This document shows positions 33,744-41,906 of a DNA stretch of 64,000 nt, in pieces. Each line of letters starts with the position of its first letter. Within the stretch, counting starts at the first letter, position 1. The notes under the pieces were generated by a model. It worked only from the letters and a program-made list of their open reading frames with translations, searched no databases and was not told the DNA's origin. The stretch is from contig OZ245751.1 in assembly GCA_965227445.1 (NCBI GenBank), positions 3,534,001 through 3,598,000 of the forward strand. Reading direction: 5' to 3'. The translations under genes and the position numbers were made by a program. The stretch is from DT-110 sp030148525. Lineage in GTDB: Bacteria > Bacteroidota > Bacteroidia > Chitinophagales > Saprospiraceae.

Positions 33744-35595
33744 GTAGAACCGACCCTGTTTTGGTGCGTGTAATACCGTCCAGAAAAGTAACCTGAGCCT
33801 GGTAGGTGTATATGCCTTGCGGCAAAAGTTCCCCATTAAACCGGCCATCCCACCCGGAATTCGGTGTATTAACGGCCAGGTCTTCCCCTTCGTAGACCAA
33901 TCCTCCCCAGCGATCAAATACCCGCAATACCGAAACGGACAGTACTTCGGCCTCCCGGCCAAAAATTCCGAAATAGTCGTTGCGACCATCAAAATTGGGG
34001 GAAAAAGCATTGGGCGCATACAATTGGCGACTGGCATCAACCGATACCCGCAATGTATCCATTGCCTGACAATTTGGTGCCGTCTGCACCGTCCAGAAGA
34101 TGGTAGTATCCGAAAGTGGTACGAGCGAAATAGGAAAACAATTCAGATCCCCACAGGATCCACTAAGACCTCCCTCCCAGATCAATATCTCAAACGGCTG
34201 ATTTACCGAAGGTTCCAATACAAGTTCATCCCCCAACTGAAGGGAGCGATCAGGACCTACGTCCAGCGAAACCGGAGGCGGTTCAGCTACGTCGAGGGTA
34301 GTCTCCAAACGGCATCCGTAGCGGTCTGTCACTTCCAGGGTAAACGTATCAGCTGCCAAATTGGAGAAAATGGCATTATCCGTAAGGATCGATTGAGTGC
34401 CCAGTGTTATGCGGGTGGGCGGATAGGTCGAATTTGTCGTACGCACTTGAATTTCCCCGTCGCTACGGCCAAAGCAGGTCGCATCCTGAATATCCGTTTC
34501 CAAATTTATTCGGCCGGCGGGTACCTCGGCCAGAGCGAGATACACAATACTGTCGCAGCCAATGGAGGAGACCAGCGAATCCACGTAATTACCGGGAGTC
34601 GAGAGTTGTTGATCACCAAAGGTGAAGGTTGTTCCTGCACAGAAGGTATCCCTCACTTCCCACTCCTTGGGAAGCACACGAACTACCTTGACATTTGAAT
34701 TGATCCGGCATTTGATATTGTTGAGATTTTGGACGGAATTGGCCAGGTAATAGCGATAATAGTAGTTCCCGGCCCGAAGATCAGTATGCAAAATAGTCGT
34801 ATCGTTCGCACCCGGAATATCCTGCCAGGTATCTCCTTCATCAAAACTTTGTTGCCACTGAACGACCGGATTAGGAAATTCATCTCCCACGATAGTGGCA
34901 GTCAGAGGAATGGGGTCGCCATCCTCGCAAATGTTAGCCGGCAACCGGGGAAGGATGAGTGCCTCGGGGCCACAGGGTCGGAAAAAAATGTTGTCAAGTG
35001 CCAGGTCATTACCAATACCTCCCGGCGCATTATTACGCAGTGCAAGCCTTAAAGTCGTTTCGCCGGGCTCGGTCCGGAAAGAAAAACCATAGGTGTTCCA
35101 GCTGCCGTTCTGGTCAATTTCCCCCGTGTCGTACTGGGTCTCTCCATTAATCAGGAAGGAAACCCTGGGTTTAATCAACTCATCCCAGCCCGGATCGATA
35201 AGGTTGATAATATCCGTCGAGAAGAAGTACGATGTATTCTCACATAATCCGTCAATCTCCTGCTCGTAAAAAATCCCGGGCTCAAAAGAGGCATTCACCA
35301 CCATCATATACCCCGAAGGATCCGGACTGCTATTAATGATCGACATCCAGCCACCAAACAGGTTCCACAAACCCGTATTATTCGTGATTGTGTAAAAACC
35401 ATCATTTGGCGGCGGGGAGCGCGTATAGGAATACCCCGGTGCAAATCCCGGATCATCCTGGAGAATGTTCCCGGCACCCCTACCGAAATCGCCAGCATCA
35501 AAGATATTTTCCCCGAAATTTCCCGAACAGCTTTGTTGGCCGTGTACCAAAGCAGTGCAATAAAGAAATAGAATCAGGCTACTGGTATACTTCAT
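33733..35595 (-). CDS. Secreted protein with CHU_C (T9SS type B) sorting domain
   Basis: A predicted surface or secreted protein of about 620 residues. The start is placed at MKYTSSLILFLYCTALVHGQ (35595), a clean signal peptide; an in-frame Met three codons upstream is equally possible. Residues about 20-210 form a beta-rich module (FSTDIINLIDPGWDELIKPR, TTLRLALRNNAPGGIGNDLA) typical of carbohydrate-binding-like domains in this phylum, followed by Ig-like segments, and then CHU_C (YAPNAFSPNFDGRNDYFGIF...RWGGLVYEG...). It ends 11 bases inside the 3' end of the convergent gene. The ligand is unknown. Confidence 0.85.
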   Translation of the reverse strand: MKYTSSLILFLYCTALVHGQQSCSGNFGENIFDAGDFGRGAGNILQDDPGFAPGYSYTRSPPPNDGFYTITNNTGLWNLFGGWMSIINSSPDPSGYMMVVNASFEPGIFYEQEIDGLCENTSYFFSTDIINLIDPGWDELIKPRVSFLINGETQYDTGEIDQNGSWNTYGFSFRTEPGETTLRLALRNNAPGGIGNDLALDNIFFRPCGPEALILPRLPANICEDGDPIPLTATIVGDEFPNPVVQWQQSFDEGDTWQDIPGANDTTILHTDLRAGNYYYRYYLANSVQNLNNIKCRINSNVKVVRVLPKEWEVRDTFCAGTTFTFGDQQLSTPGNYVDSLVSSIGCDSIVYLALAEVPAGRINLETDIQDATCFGRSDGEIQVRTTNSTYPPTRITLGTQSILTDNAIFSNLAADTFTLEVTDRYGCRLETTLDVAEPPPVSLDVGPDRSLQLGDELVLEPSVNQPFEILIWEGGLSGSCGDLNCFPISLVPLSDTTIFWTVQTAPNCQAMDTLRVSVDASRQLYAPNAFSPNFDGRNDYFGIFGREAEVLSVSVLRVFDRWGGLVYEGEDLAVNTPNSGWDGRFNGELLPQGIYTYQAQVTFLDGITRTKTGSVLLIR

Positions 35596-35722
35596 GGTGG
35601 TCATGTAAACGTGATAAAGGGAAAAATAGGGCTTTATCGCTGATTCTCTCGAATAGCACGTATCAATTCGCGGACAAATCCCCAGGAATGGCTGCCAGGC
35701 TGCATTTCCTCCCGGCATTGTA

Positions 35723-35730
35723 TATATTTG
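35723..35730 (+). promoter_or_regulatory. -7 promoter element upstream of hldD
   Basis: TATATTTG matches TAnnTTTG and lies 17 bases before the ATG at 35748, implying a very short leader. No TTG is at the expected distance. Confidence 0.45.
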
Positions 35731-35747
35731 CGCCAAAACATTCCAGT

Positions 35748-36713
35748 ATGATCGTAGTTACCGGAGCTGCCGGCTTTATCGGAAGTGCCATGGTCCGGCA
35801 CCTGAATAACCAAGGCCATACAAACCTCATTCTGGTTGATGAATTCTCCCGGGCCGACAAGCACCCCAACCTCGAGGGGAAACAATACAAGGAGAAAATA
35901 GATCGCACCGCATTCCCCGGTTGGTTGTGGGAAAAGTACATGTTTGTCGATCTCATTTATCACCTCGGAGCACGAACTGATACTACGGAACAGGATCCCT
36001 TCATTTTCGAGGTACTCAATCTGGGGTACTCCAAAACCATCTGGAACCTTTGCACGGAACACCAGATCCCTCTCATCTATGCCTCTAGTGCAGCCACCTA
36101 TGGATTAGGTGAACACGGCTACATCGATAGCCACGCAGTAGTCAGTAAATTGGAACCTCTAAACCCCTACGGCCGCTCCAAGAATGACTTTGATGCCTGG
36201 GCACTACAACAAAGCAACACACCTCCCCGGTGGGCCGGGATGAAATTCTTCAACGTATACGGTCCCAACGAATACCATAAAGGCCGCATGGCCAGTGTTA
36301 TTTTCCATACCTGCCGGCAAATTAAAGCCACCGGCGCCATGAAGCTTTTCCGCTCGCACCGGCCCGATGTTAAGGACGGGGAACAAAGCCGCGACTTCAT
36401 CTACGTGAAAGACGTAGTCGATATGCTGTACTTTTTCCAGCAGCACCAACCGGAGAATGGGCTGTACAATGTCGGTACCGGTCAGGCACGTACCTTTTAC
36501 GACCTGGCGGCCAATACCTTCCGGGCCATGGAGCTGGAGCCGAATATCAGCTTCATTGATACACCAGAGGATATCCGGGATACCTATCAGTATTTCACCG
36601 AGGCCGACATGCAGAAAATGCGAAGTGCCGGCTACGATAAAGAATTGTACTCCCTGGAAGACGGGATCCGGGACTACGTGCAACGGTATTTGATGGAGGA
36701 GAAGGTTTGGTAA
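35748..36713 (+). CDS. hldD: ADP-glyceromanno-heptose 6-epimerase
   Basis: Short-chain dehydrogenase-type epimerase of 321 residues that converts ADP-D- to ADP-L-glycero-manno-heptose for the lipopolysaccharide core. The NAD(P) fold starts at MIVVTGAAGFIGSAMVRHL, which fixes the start; an open frame runs 120 codons further upstream without family similarity and over the neighbour's promoter region. YHLGARTDTTEQD, the Ser in ASSAATYG and the catalytic Tyr-x3-Lys (YGRSKNDFD) are present, as are KFFNVYGPNEYHKGRMASV and RDFIYVKDVVD. It fits the several Lpx genes found 4-7 kb further on. A heptamer tract begins 4 bases after the stop. Confidence 0.95.
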   Translation: MIVVTGAAGFIGSAMVRHLNNQGHTNLILVDEFSRADKHPNLEGKQYKEKIDRTAFPGWLWEKYMFVDLIYHLGARTDTTEQDPFIFEVLNLGYSKTIWNLCTEHQIPLIYASSAATYGLGEHGYIDSHAVVSKLEPLNPYGRSKNDFDAWALQQSNTPPRWAGMKFFNVYGPNEYHKGRMASVIFHTCRQIKATGAMKLFRSHRPDVKDGEQSRDFIYVKDVVDMLYFFQQHQPENGLYNVGTGQARTFYDLAANTFRAMELEPNISFIDTPEDIRDTYQYFTEADMQKMRSAGYDKELYSLEDGIRDYVQRYLMEEKVW

Positions 36714-36716
36714 ATT

Positions 36717-36758
36717 AGAGGTCAGAGGTCAGAAATCAGAGGTCGGAAAGCGGAAATA
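36717..36758. repeat. Heptamer tract AGAGGTC behind hldD
   Basis: Units AGAGGTC, AGAGGTC, AGAAATC, AGAGGTC, GGAAAGC, GGAAATA in strict 7-base register, starting 4 bases after the hldD stop codon. Confidence 0.8.
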
Positions 36759-36760
36759 AG

Positions 36761-36781
36761 CCCACCCACTTTAGTGGTGGG
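36761..36781. repeat. Short hairpin CCCACCCACT/AGTGGTGGG
   Basis: An inverted repeat with one bulged base and a tiny loop, directly behind the heptamer tract. It could terminate hldD weakly, although no T run follows, or it may be an IS200/IS605-like end remnant. Nothing else decides. Confidence 0.4.
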
Positions 36782-36890
36782 ATATAGGTGAATAACACGG
36801 AAGTCTCCCACTCCCCCATTCATTCTTGGGCTTCGCCGGACAGGGAATACGAACCTAAAGATGGTTCTGAAACTCAATCTCAACCTAGAC

Positions 36891-37334
36891 CTATCCCCCC
36901 TGCCGCACCGGATTCATCCCGGCATAGTAAATGAGGTGCCATTCCCCGCTAATGACAGCCCAGCGGCGGATAAGGGCAAATTGTCCGGTGTTATTGGTGA
37001 TCTTTTCGATGATCAGTTCATCGCTCATGGGTAGGAACTCGCGTTGGAAGGAGCTTTGGACGTCGATGGGCTTCATGATGCGCCAATCATCCCGCTGCCA
37101 GCGAAAGGTGCGATCGGTAAGGCGGTCTCCCGCATTGTCAGGAACACCTTCCAGGGGCCAGATGATCCGATCCATCTGAAAGGAAGAATCGCGGTGAAAT
37201 TGCTCGTAGAACGAAACGAAGTCAGCGGGTAACGCATCGCCGGCCAATGCTTCGGCAGGCTCCTCTTGGTTCCCTTGTGACTGGCATCCCACCAATAGCA
37301 AACTCAATAATCCTATAACCCAGGAATAGCGCAT
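36891..37334 (-). CDS. Lipoprotein, DUF4348-like
   Basis: A 147-residue lipoprotein: signal MRYSWVIGLLSLLLVGC with lipobox LLVGC at residues 13-17. The mature part begins with an acidic linker and carries FVSFYEQFHRDSSFQMDRII, a pattern I associate with the Bacteroidota DUF4348 family, and ends in a strand pair (EWHLIYYAGM). The function is unknown. It stands 30 bases downstream of hemD on the same strand and may be transcribed with hemC-hemD. Confidence 0.75.
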   Translation of the reverse strand: MRYSWVIGLLSLLLVGCQSQGNQEEPAEALAGDALPADFVSFYEQFHRDSSFQMDRIIWPLEGVPDNAGDRLTDRTFRWQRDDWRIMKPIDVQSSFQREFLPMSDELIIEKITNNTGQFALIRRWAVISGEWHLIYYAGMNPVRQGG

Positions 37335-37364
37335 ACATTTGATTTAACACCCTAACAACGTTGG

Positions 37365-38051
37365 TCAGGATTCCTTTATTTTTTGCCGTAAGGCATCAGC
37401 CAAGCCTTTCTCCGATGGGTGCTCCGCTACAAAAACCTGACCGCCCAAATCCCGGATTGCTTCAGCCGTGGTTTGTCCGATGGCGATAATCTGTTGGTCC
37501 GAATTGCCAAAAGAGTACCGTTGGCGCCAGCTTTGGACATTTAGCGGACTGGTAAACACCAGGAACGAACACTCCGGGACTTCCCAATCGGTGCGCATGT
37601 GGTTATCGTACACGATCAGATCATAGACCTTCAGGCTACCCGTCAACTGCTTTTGTATACTGCGGCGTGAATGCCGGGCTCCGGGAAAAAGGACGCGTTT
37701 ACCCTCTGCCAGGTCTTTAAAGGCAGGGGCCACTATTTCCGGGTCGCCGTTACCGGCAAAATCAGCTGGTTTCCCGAATTCTTTCAGGGCCTTACCCGTA
37801 CCATTACCCAGCACCCCGATCTGTACCTGGCGATTCAGGGCCCTTCCGGTTTGCTGTAATCCCCGGAAAAAATACTGCACCGCTCGGCGGCTGGCAAAAA
37901 ACACCCAATCAACCGCCGGAACTTCAGAAAAAGGGACAGCCGAGAAAGAAATGAGTGATTCATGATAAAGGGGCAAACCCGACGCCTGGGCAACCGCCCA
38001 AACCGGACTCTCCTCCCCTACTTCACGACTTATGAAAATGGCTTGGGTCAT
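37365..38051 (-). CDS. hemD: Uroporphyrinogen-III synthase
   Basis: Cytoplasmic enzyme of 228 residues that closes hydroxymethylbilane to uroporphyrinogen III with inversion of ring D. The family is poorly conserved; visible anchors are DWVFFASRRAVQYFFRGL, VLFPGARHSRRSIQKQL, YDLIVYDNHMRT, FLVFTSPLNVQSW and IIAIGQTTAEAIRDLG. The start overlaps the end of hemC by 4 bases (ATGA), supporting the assignment by operon order. The length is slightly short for the family but complete. Confidence 0.9.
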   Translation of the reverse strand: MTQAIFISREVGEESPVWAVAQASGLPLYHESLISFSAVPFSEVPAVDWVFFASRRAVQYFFRGLQQTGRALNRQVQIGVLGNGTGKALKEFGKPADFAGNGDPEIVAPAFKDLAEGKRVLFPGARHSRRSIQKQLTGSLKVYDLIVYDNHMRTDWEVPECSFLVFTSPLNVQSWRQRYSFGNSDQQIIAIGQTTAEAIRDLGGQVFVAEHPSEKGLADALRQKIKES

Positions 38052-38950
38052 GATTGGCTGTTCAGGGCTTCTACCACCTGTTCCGGCAATTCAAACTTGG
38101 TACTCGACGACAGGTGGACTCGTTTCACGGGAGCGTTCCAACTGGCAGCCTTAGCCGCCCATACGTGGTAATTACCCTGGTCATCGCGCTCGCAGTATAC
38201 GCCCAATGGCATTTGACAGCCACCATCAAAGAGAGACAGTACTTTTCGTTCAACATTGATCACCTCGGCGACATCCTGATCGTGCAACGCTTTGATAGTA
38301 CGGCGGGTCTCCAGGTCATCCTCAGCCGTTTGGTAGCACAGGACTCCCTGAGCGGGAGCGGGGACAAATTCCCGGGGATTGAACCGAATCACCTCGAAGT
38401 CGTCCATTACCATTTCCAGTCGGGTTAGGCCTGCAGCCGCCAAAAGAATGGCATCAAACTGACCTTCCTGCAATTTACGCAGGCGGGTAGGCACATTACC
38501 GCGAATATCCTTGATCTCGATATCGGGCCGAAAATCGAGCATCTGTGCTTTGCGCCGGGCCGAGGAGGTACCCACCACCGCTTTTTGCGGAAGCTTAAGC
38601 ACGGCTCCATCCTCCATTTTTTCGGGGCGAATGACCAACCAGTCGGCGGGATTTTCCCGGTACGACACGGCAGTAAGAACCAGTCCATCCGGAGATTTGG
38701 TAGGCATATCTTTCATGGAATGTACAGCCAGGTCGACCTCTCCCTGCAATAAAGCCTCCTCTATCTCCTTGGTGAAGAAACCCTTACCTTCCATTTTATC
38801 AAACGAAAGATGCTGAATGCGATCACCTTTGGTTTTGATGATCTGAAGGGTTACGGCCACCCCAATTTCTTCGAGTTTGGCTTTGGTGTATTCCGCTTGC
38901 CAAAGTGCTAATTTACTTCCTCTGGTCCCGATCCGAATATGTTGTTTCAC
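38048..38950 (-). CDS. hemC: Hydroxymethylbilane synthase (porphobilinogen deaminase)
   Basis: Polymerises four porphobilinogen molecules into hydroxymethylbilane in tetrapyrrole synthesis. The 300-residue protein has all landmarks: IRIGTRGSKLALWQAEYTK at the start, KTKGDRIQ, GFFTKEIEEALL, DLAVHSMKDMPT with the catalytic Asp, GTSSARRKAQ, IRGNVPTRLRKL, APAQGVLCYQ, and the dipyrromethane cofactor Cys in FDGGCQMPLG. It heads the hemC-hemD unit, coupled by a 4-base overlap. Confidence 0.97.
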   Translation of the reverse strand: MKQHIRIGTRGSKLALWQAEYTKAKLEEIGVAVTLQIIKTKGDRIQHLSFDKMEGKGFFTKEIEEALLQGEVDLAVHSMKDMPTKSPDGLVLTAVSYRENPADWLVIRPEKMEDGAVLKLPQKAVVGTSSARRKAQMLDFRPDIEIKDIRGNVPTRLRKLQEGQFDAILLAAAGLTRLEMVMDDFEVIRFNPREFVPAPAQGVLCYQTAEDDLETRRTIKALHDQDVAEVINVERKVLSLFDGGCQMPLGVYCERDDQGNYHVWAAKAASWNAPVKRVHLSSSTKFELPEQVVEALNSQS

Positions 38951-38968
38951 AGGCTTTTCTTTTGGCGC

Positions 38969-38976
38969 AAAGATAG
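38969..38976 (-). promoter_or_regulatory. -7 promoter element upstream of hemC
   Basis: On the minus strand TATCTTTG matches TAnnTTTG, 19 bases before the hemC start. A -33 TTG is not evident. Confidence 0.45.
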
Positions 38977-39019
38977 CATTTAGGCTGCGTTTATTCCATC
39001 AGTCGGGTGTCAACATCTA

Positions 39020-39218
39020 CTTAGTACTCTGTAACCTAAGTAACTTTGATTTATGGCTGTGCCTTTCGGCAAAATACTTCGTTGCTCGTCGGTCGCGTCC
39101 GTACGGATGCTCCGATCCAAGAGTAGGGCCCCTTCACCCCACTCTTGGATATGCGCCTTGTCTTTTACCAAAATGCCCTACCCATATTTTCAAATAACTT
39201 AGATTACAGAGTACTTAG
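39020..39218. mobile_element. MITE-like element with CTTAG target duplication
   Basis: The element proper is 39025-39213 (189 bp). Its ends are inverted: TACTCTGTAACCTAAGTAAC at the left and the complement of TACTCTGTAATCTAAGTTAT at the right (17 of 20 bases agree). The 5-base sequence CTTAG lies directly outside each end (39020-39024 and 39214-39218), as expected for a target duplication. There is no open frame of note. Inside, ATCCAAGAGT and ACTCTTGGAT form a 10-bp internal inverted repeat. It occupies most of the hemC-lpxD gap. The parent element is not in this window. Confidence 0.75.
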
Positions 39219-39381
39219 ACCTACCGGAATTCGATACGGGTATGCATCTAAAAAGGATTGATAAATCAAGTAAAAAAACGGTACAAATGCCAACCCTTCT
39301 GCCCGGTACAGGTTCTATTTGACGAGAAGAAGTTTGGATTTGCAAACCCGATCCTTATCGTTATACCTGCACCATTTTTTA

Positions 39382-39389
39382 TACCTTTG
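39382..39389 (+). promoter_or_regulatory. -7 element at the lpxD start
   Basis: TACCTTTG ends only 5 bases before the lpxD ATG (39395). If used, the transcript would start at or beside the start codon and be leaderless. No TTG stands 19-23 nt upstream, so this is tentative. Confidence 0.35.
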
Positions 39390-39394
39390 GGACC

Positions 39395-40438
39395 ATGGAA
39401 GTAAGTGTACGAGACATTGCCGACCTTGTTGGTGGGACGGTCGAAGGCGACCCATCAATTCGCATTAACCGACCCAGTAAGATCGAGGAAGGAGGTGCCG
39501 GTAGTATTTCCTTTCTGGGAAACCCGAAATACGAGCCCTACGCCTACCATACCAACGCATCGGCGCTGTTGGTCGCTCAGGATTTCTCCCCACAGAAAGA
39601 TATTGCCGCTACCCTCATTCGAGTTCCCGATGTATATGCCGCCGTGGCCACGCTCATGGAGGCTTTTGGTCAGGCCAAAGCCCGGGCAACCATTACGGGG
39701 GTTATTTCGGAACACGCCATTATTCACGAATCGGCTATTATCGACGAGGATGTAAGCATTGGAGCCCACTCCATTGTGGCAGAAAATGCACAGGTAGGCA
39801 CTGCTTGCCAAATTGGTGCACAGGTTTATATTGGACAAAATGTCCGCATCGGAAACCACGTGCGATTGTATCCCGGCGCCCGTATCATGGACGACTGTAT
39901 AATTGGCGATCATTGCGTAATTCACTCCAATGTGGTGATCGGAAGCGATGGATTTGGATTTGCCCCACAGAATGACGGGACCTACAAAAAGATCCCGCAA
40001 CTGGGGAATGTCATCCTGGAAGACGATGTGGAAGTCGGCTCCAATACGTCCATTGACCGGGGCAGTATGGGGGCAACTATTCTTCGCAAGGGTGTAAAAT
40101 TAGATAACCTCATCCAGGTCGCACATAATGTAGAAATCGGTGAGAATACAGTCATTGCTGCCCAGACAGGAATTGCCGGATCGACCAAGATCGGTAAGAA
40201 CTGCAGGATTGGCGGACAAGTCGGATTTTCCGGACACCTCACTATTGCTGATGGAACCAGTATTCAGGCCCAGTCGGGACTTATGGGGAATGTCCGGGAA
40301 CCCAATACGGCTCTTTTTGGTTCGCCTGCTTTCGGTTATCGTGATTTCCTGAAAGCATACGCCCTGTTTCGACGCTTGCCAGATCTGGATGATCGCCTGC
40401 GGACCCTCGAAAAAAATACCGGATCCGACCCTGATTAA
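39395..40438 (+). CDS. lpxD: UDP-3-O-acylglucosamine N-acyltransferase
   Basis: Third enzyme of lipid A synthesis; it adds the N-linked 3-hydroxyacyl chain. The 347-residue protein has the N-terminal uridine-binding domain (residues 1-100, ending GQAKARATITG) and a left-handed beta-helix of hexapeptide repeats (about 105-310). The catalytic His lies in LIQVAHNVEIGENT, with GFGFAPQNDGTYKKIPQLGN and DRGSMGATILRKG as family segments. A C-terminal helix (FLKAYALFRRLPDLDDRL) closes the trimer. It starts a run of lipid A genes, followed 78 bases later by lpxC-fabZ. Confidence 0.96.
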   Translation: MEVSVRDIADLVGGTVEGDPSIRINRPSKIEEGGAGSISFLGNPKYEPYAYHTNASALLVAQDFSPQKDIAATLIRVPDVYAAVATLMEAFGQAKARATITGVISEHAIIHESAIIDEDVSIGAHSIVAENAQVGTACQIGAQVYIGQNVRIGNHVRLYPGARIMDDCIIGDHCVIHSNVVIGSDGFGFAPQNDGTYKKIPQLGNVILEDDVEVGSNTSIDRGSMGATILRKGVKLDNLIQVAHNVEIGENTVIAAQTGIAGSTKIGKNCRIGGQVGFSGHLTIADGTSIQAQSGLMGNVREPNTALFGSPAFGYRDFLKAYALFRRLPDLDDRLRTLEKNTGSDPD

Positions 40439-40482
40439 GTGGTTCATCCGCCAGCCGGGCCGGGCTAAGTCATATAAAAACG

Positions 40483-40490
40483 TATCTTTG
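40483..40490 (+). promoter_or_regulatory. -7 promoter element upstream of lpxC-fabZ
   Basis: TATCTTTG matches TAnnTTTG 26 bases before the ATG. No -33 TTG is clear. It suggests an internal promoter for lpxC-fabZ and lpxA. Confidence 0.45.
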
Positions 40491-40516
40491 CAAAAATTTG
40501 CCAGCGTACAACAATT

Positions 40517-41905
40517 ATGAAGCAACGCACGATTGAACGATCTGTATCCTTACAGGGAGTGGGGTTGCATACAGGCCAGAAAGTGACCCTGACCTTTCAT
40601 CCTGCCCCGGAAAACCACGGCTACAAATTTCAACGTACAGATCTGGAAGGTGAACCCATCATTAATGCCGATGTGAGTCGCGTATCTTCCACCCAACGCG
40701 GAACCGTCATTAAATCCGGAACAGCTCAGGTGAGTACCATCGAGCATGTTCTATCGGCTCTGAACGGTTTACAAATAGATAATGTACTTATCACCCTGAA
40801 CGGGCCGGAAGTACCCATCATGGATGGCAGTTCCCTGCCCTTTGTCGAACTGGTTCAGCAAGCTGGTATCCAGGAGCAAAGCGAAGATCGGGAATACTTT
40901 GAGGTAGAAGAACCCATTGCTTACCGGGATGAAGAGACCGGTACCGAACTGATCGCTCTGCCGGCTGATCACTTTGGGATCACCACCATGATCGACTTCA
41001 ATTCTCAGGTACTGGGCCAGCAGTATGCCACCCTGAACAGCCTCGATGAATACGCCGAAGAAGTAGCTCCCAGTCGCACCTTTGTGTTTCTCCACGAATT
41101 AGAGCACCTATTCGATCAAAACCTGATCAAAGGCGGCGATATGGATAATGCCATTGTCATTGCCGACCGCCCAATGGACCAGTCTGAGCTGGACACCCTG
41201 GCCGGGAAACTGGGTAAACCAAGTGTAACGGTGGATAGTGAAGGCATCCTGAATACAGTGGACCTCCATTTTCGCAATGAGCCCGCCCGACACAAGCTAC
41301 TGGATGTAGTGGGCGACATTGCACTGCTCGGTAAACCCATAAAAGGACGCATCCTGGCTACTAAACCAGGACACCGTGCAAACGTAGAATTCACAAAGGT
41401 CCTGCGAAAACACTATATTGAACAACGAAAGCTTAAGGGAAAGCCAAAATACGATCCCGACGCAGAACCCCTGTTCGACCTGGTTGCGATTTCCAACTGG
41501 TTACCTCACCGGCACCCCTTTCTGCTGATCGACAAGATCATTGAACTATCTGATACCCACGTTGTTGGAGTCAAAAATGTAACTTTCAACGAGGGTTTCT
41601 TCCAGGGCCACTTCCCCGATAATCCCGTCATGCCGGGCGTTCTCCAATTCGAAGCTATGGCCCAGACAGGTGGTATTCTGGCATTGTCGACCGTAGAAGA
41701 TCCAGGAAATTGGGATACTTACTTCCTGAAGATCGACAACGGAAAATTCAAGTATAAAGTAGTTCCCGGAGACACACTGGTGCTGAAGATGGAACTACTG
41801 GCTCCCATCCGCCGCGGAATTTGTCAAATGCAGGGTACCGCTTATGTGGGCAACAAAATTGTTTCTGAAGCCGAGCTAACTGCTCAAATCGTCAAGCGCT
41901 CGTAA
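40517..41905 (+). CDS. LpxC-FabZ bifunctional fusion
   Basis: Fusion of UDP-3-O-acyl-GlcNAc deacetylase with 3-hydroxyacyl-ACP dehydratase, a form known in Bacteroidota. The LpxC part is residues 1-300: SLQGVGLHTGQKVTLTFHPA, the zinc His in STIEHVLSALNGL, PIMDGSSLPFVE, SRTFVFLHELEHLFDQNLIK, and the second zinc site in HKLLDVVGDIALLG. The FabZ part is about 320-462: LPHRHPFLLIDKIIEL with catalytic His and FPDNPVMPGVLQFEAMAQ with catalytic Glu. The fusion couples the committed step of lipid A with supply of hydroxyacyl-ACP. lpxA follows after one base. Confidence 0.97.
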   Translation: MKQRTIERSVSLQGVGLHTGQKVTLTFHPAPENHGYKFQRTDLEGEPIINADVSRVSSTQRGTVIKSGTAQVSTIEHVLSALNGLQIDNVLITLNGPEVPIMDGSSLPFVELVQQAGIQEQSEDREYFEVEEPIAYRDEETGTELIALPADHFGITTMIDFNSQVLGQQYATLNSLDEYAEEVAPSRTFVFLHELEHLFDQNLIKGGDMDNAIVIADRPMDQSELDTLAGKLGKPSVTVDSEGILNTVDLHFRNEPARHKLLDVVGDIALLGKPIKGRILATKPGHRANVEFTKVLRKHYIEQRKLKGKPKYDPDAEPLFDLVAISNWLPHRHPFLLIDKIIELSDTHVVGVKNVTFNEGFFQGHFPDNPVMPGVLQFEAMAQTGGILALSTVEDPGNWDTYFLKIDNGKFKYKVVPGDTLVLKMELLAPIRRGICQMQGTAYVGNKIVSEAELTAQIVKRS

Positions 41906-41906
41906 C

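Noticed and set aside
33817..34698. 293-codon plus-strand frame opposite the CHU_C gene
   Set aside because: It is antisense to a clear CHU_C protein with signal peptide and sorting domain.
35388..35747. 120-codon N-terminal extension of hldD
   Set aside because: The Rossmann fold begins exactly at 35748, a -7 element lies at 35723, and the upstream part is antisense to the neighbouring CHU_C gene.
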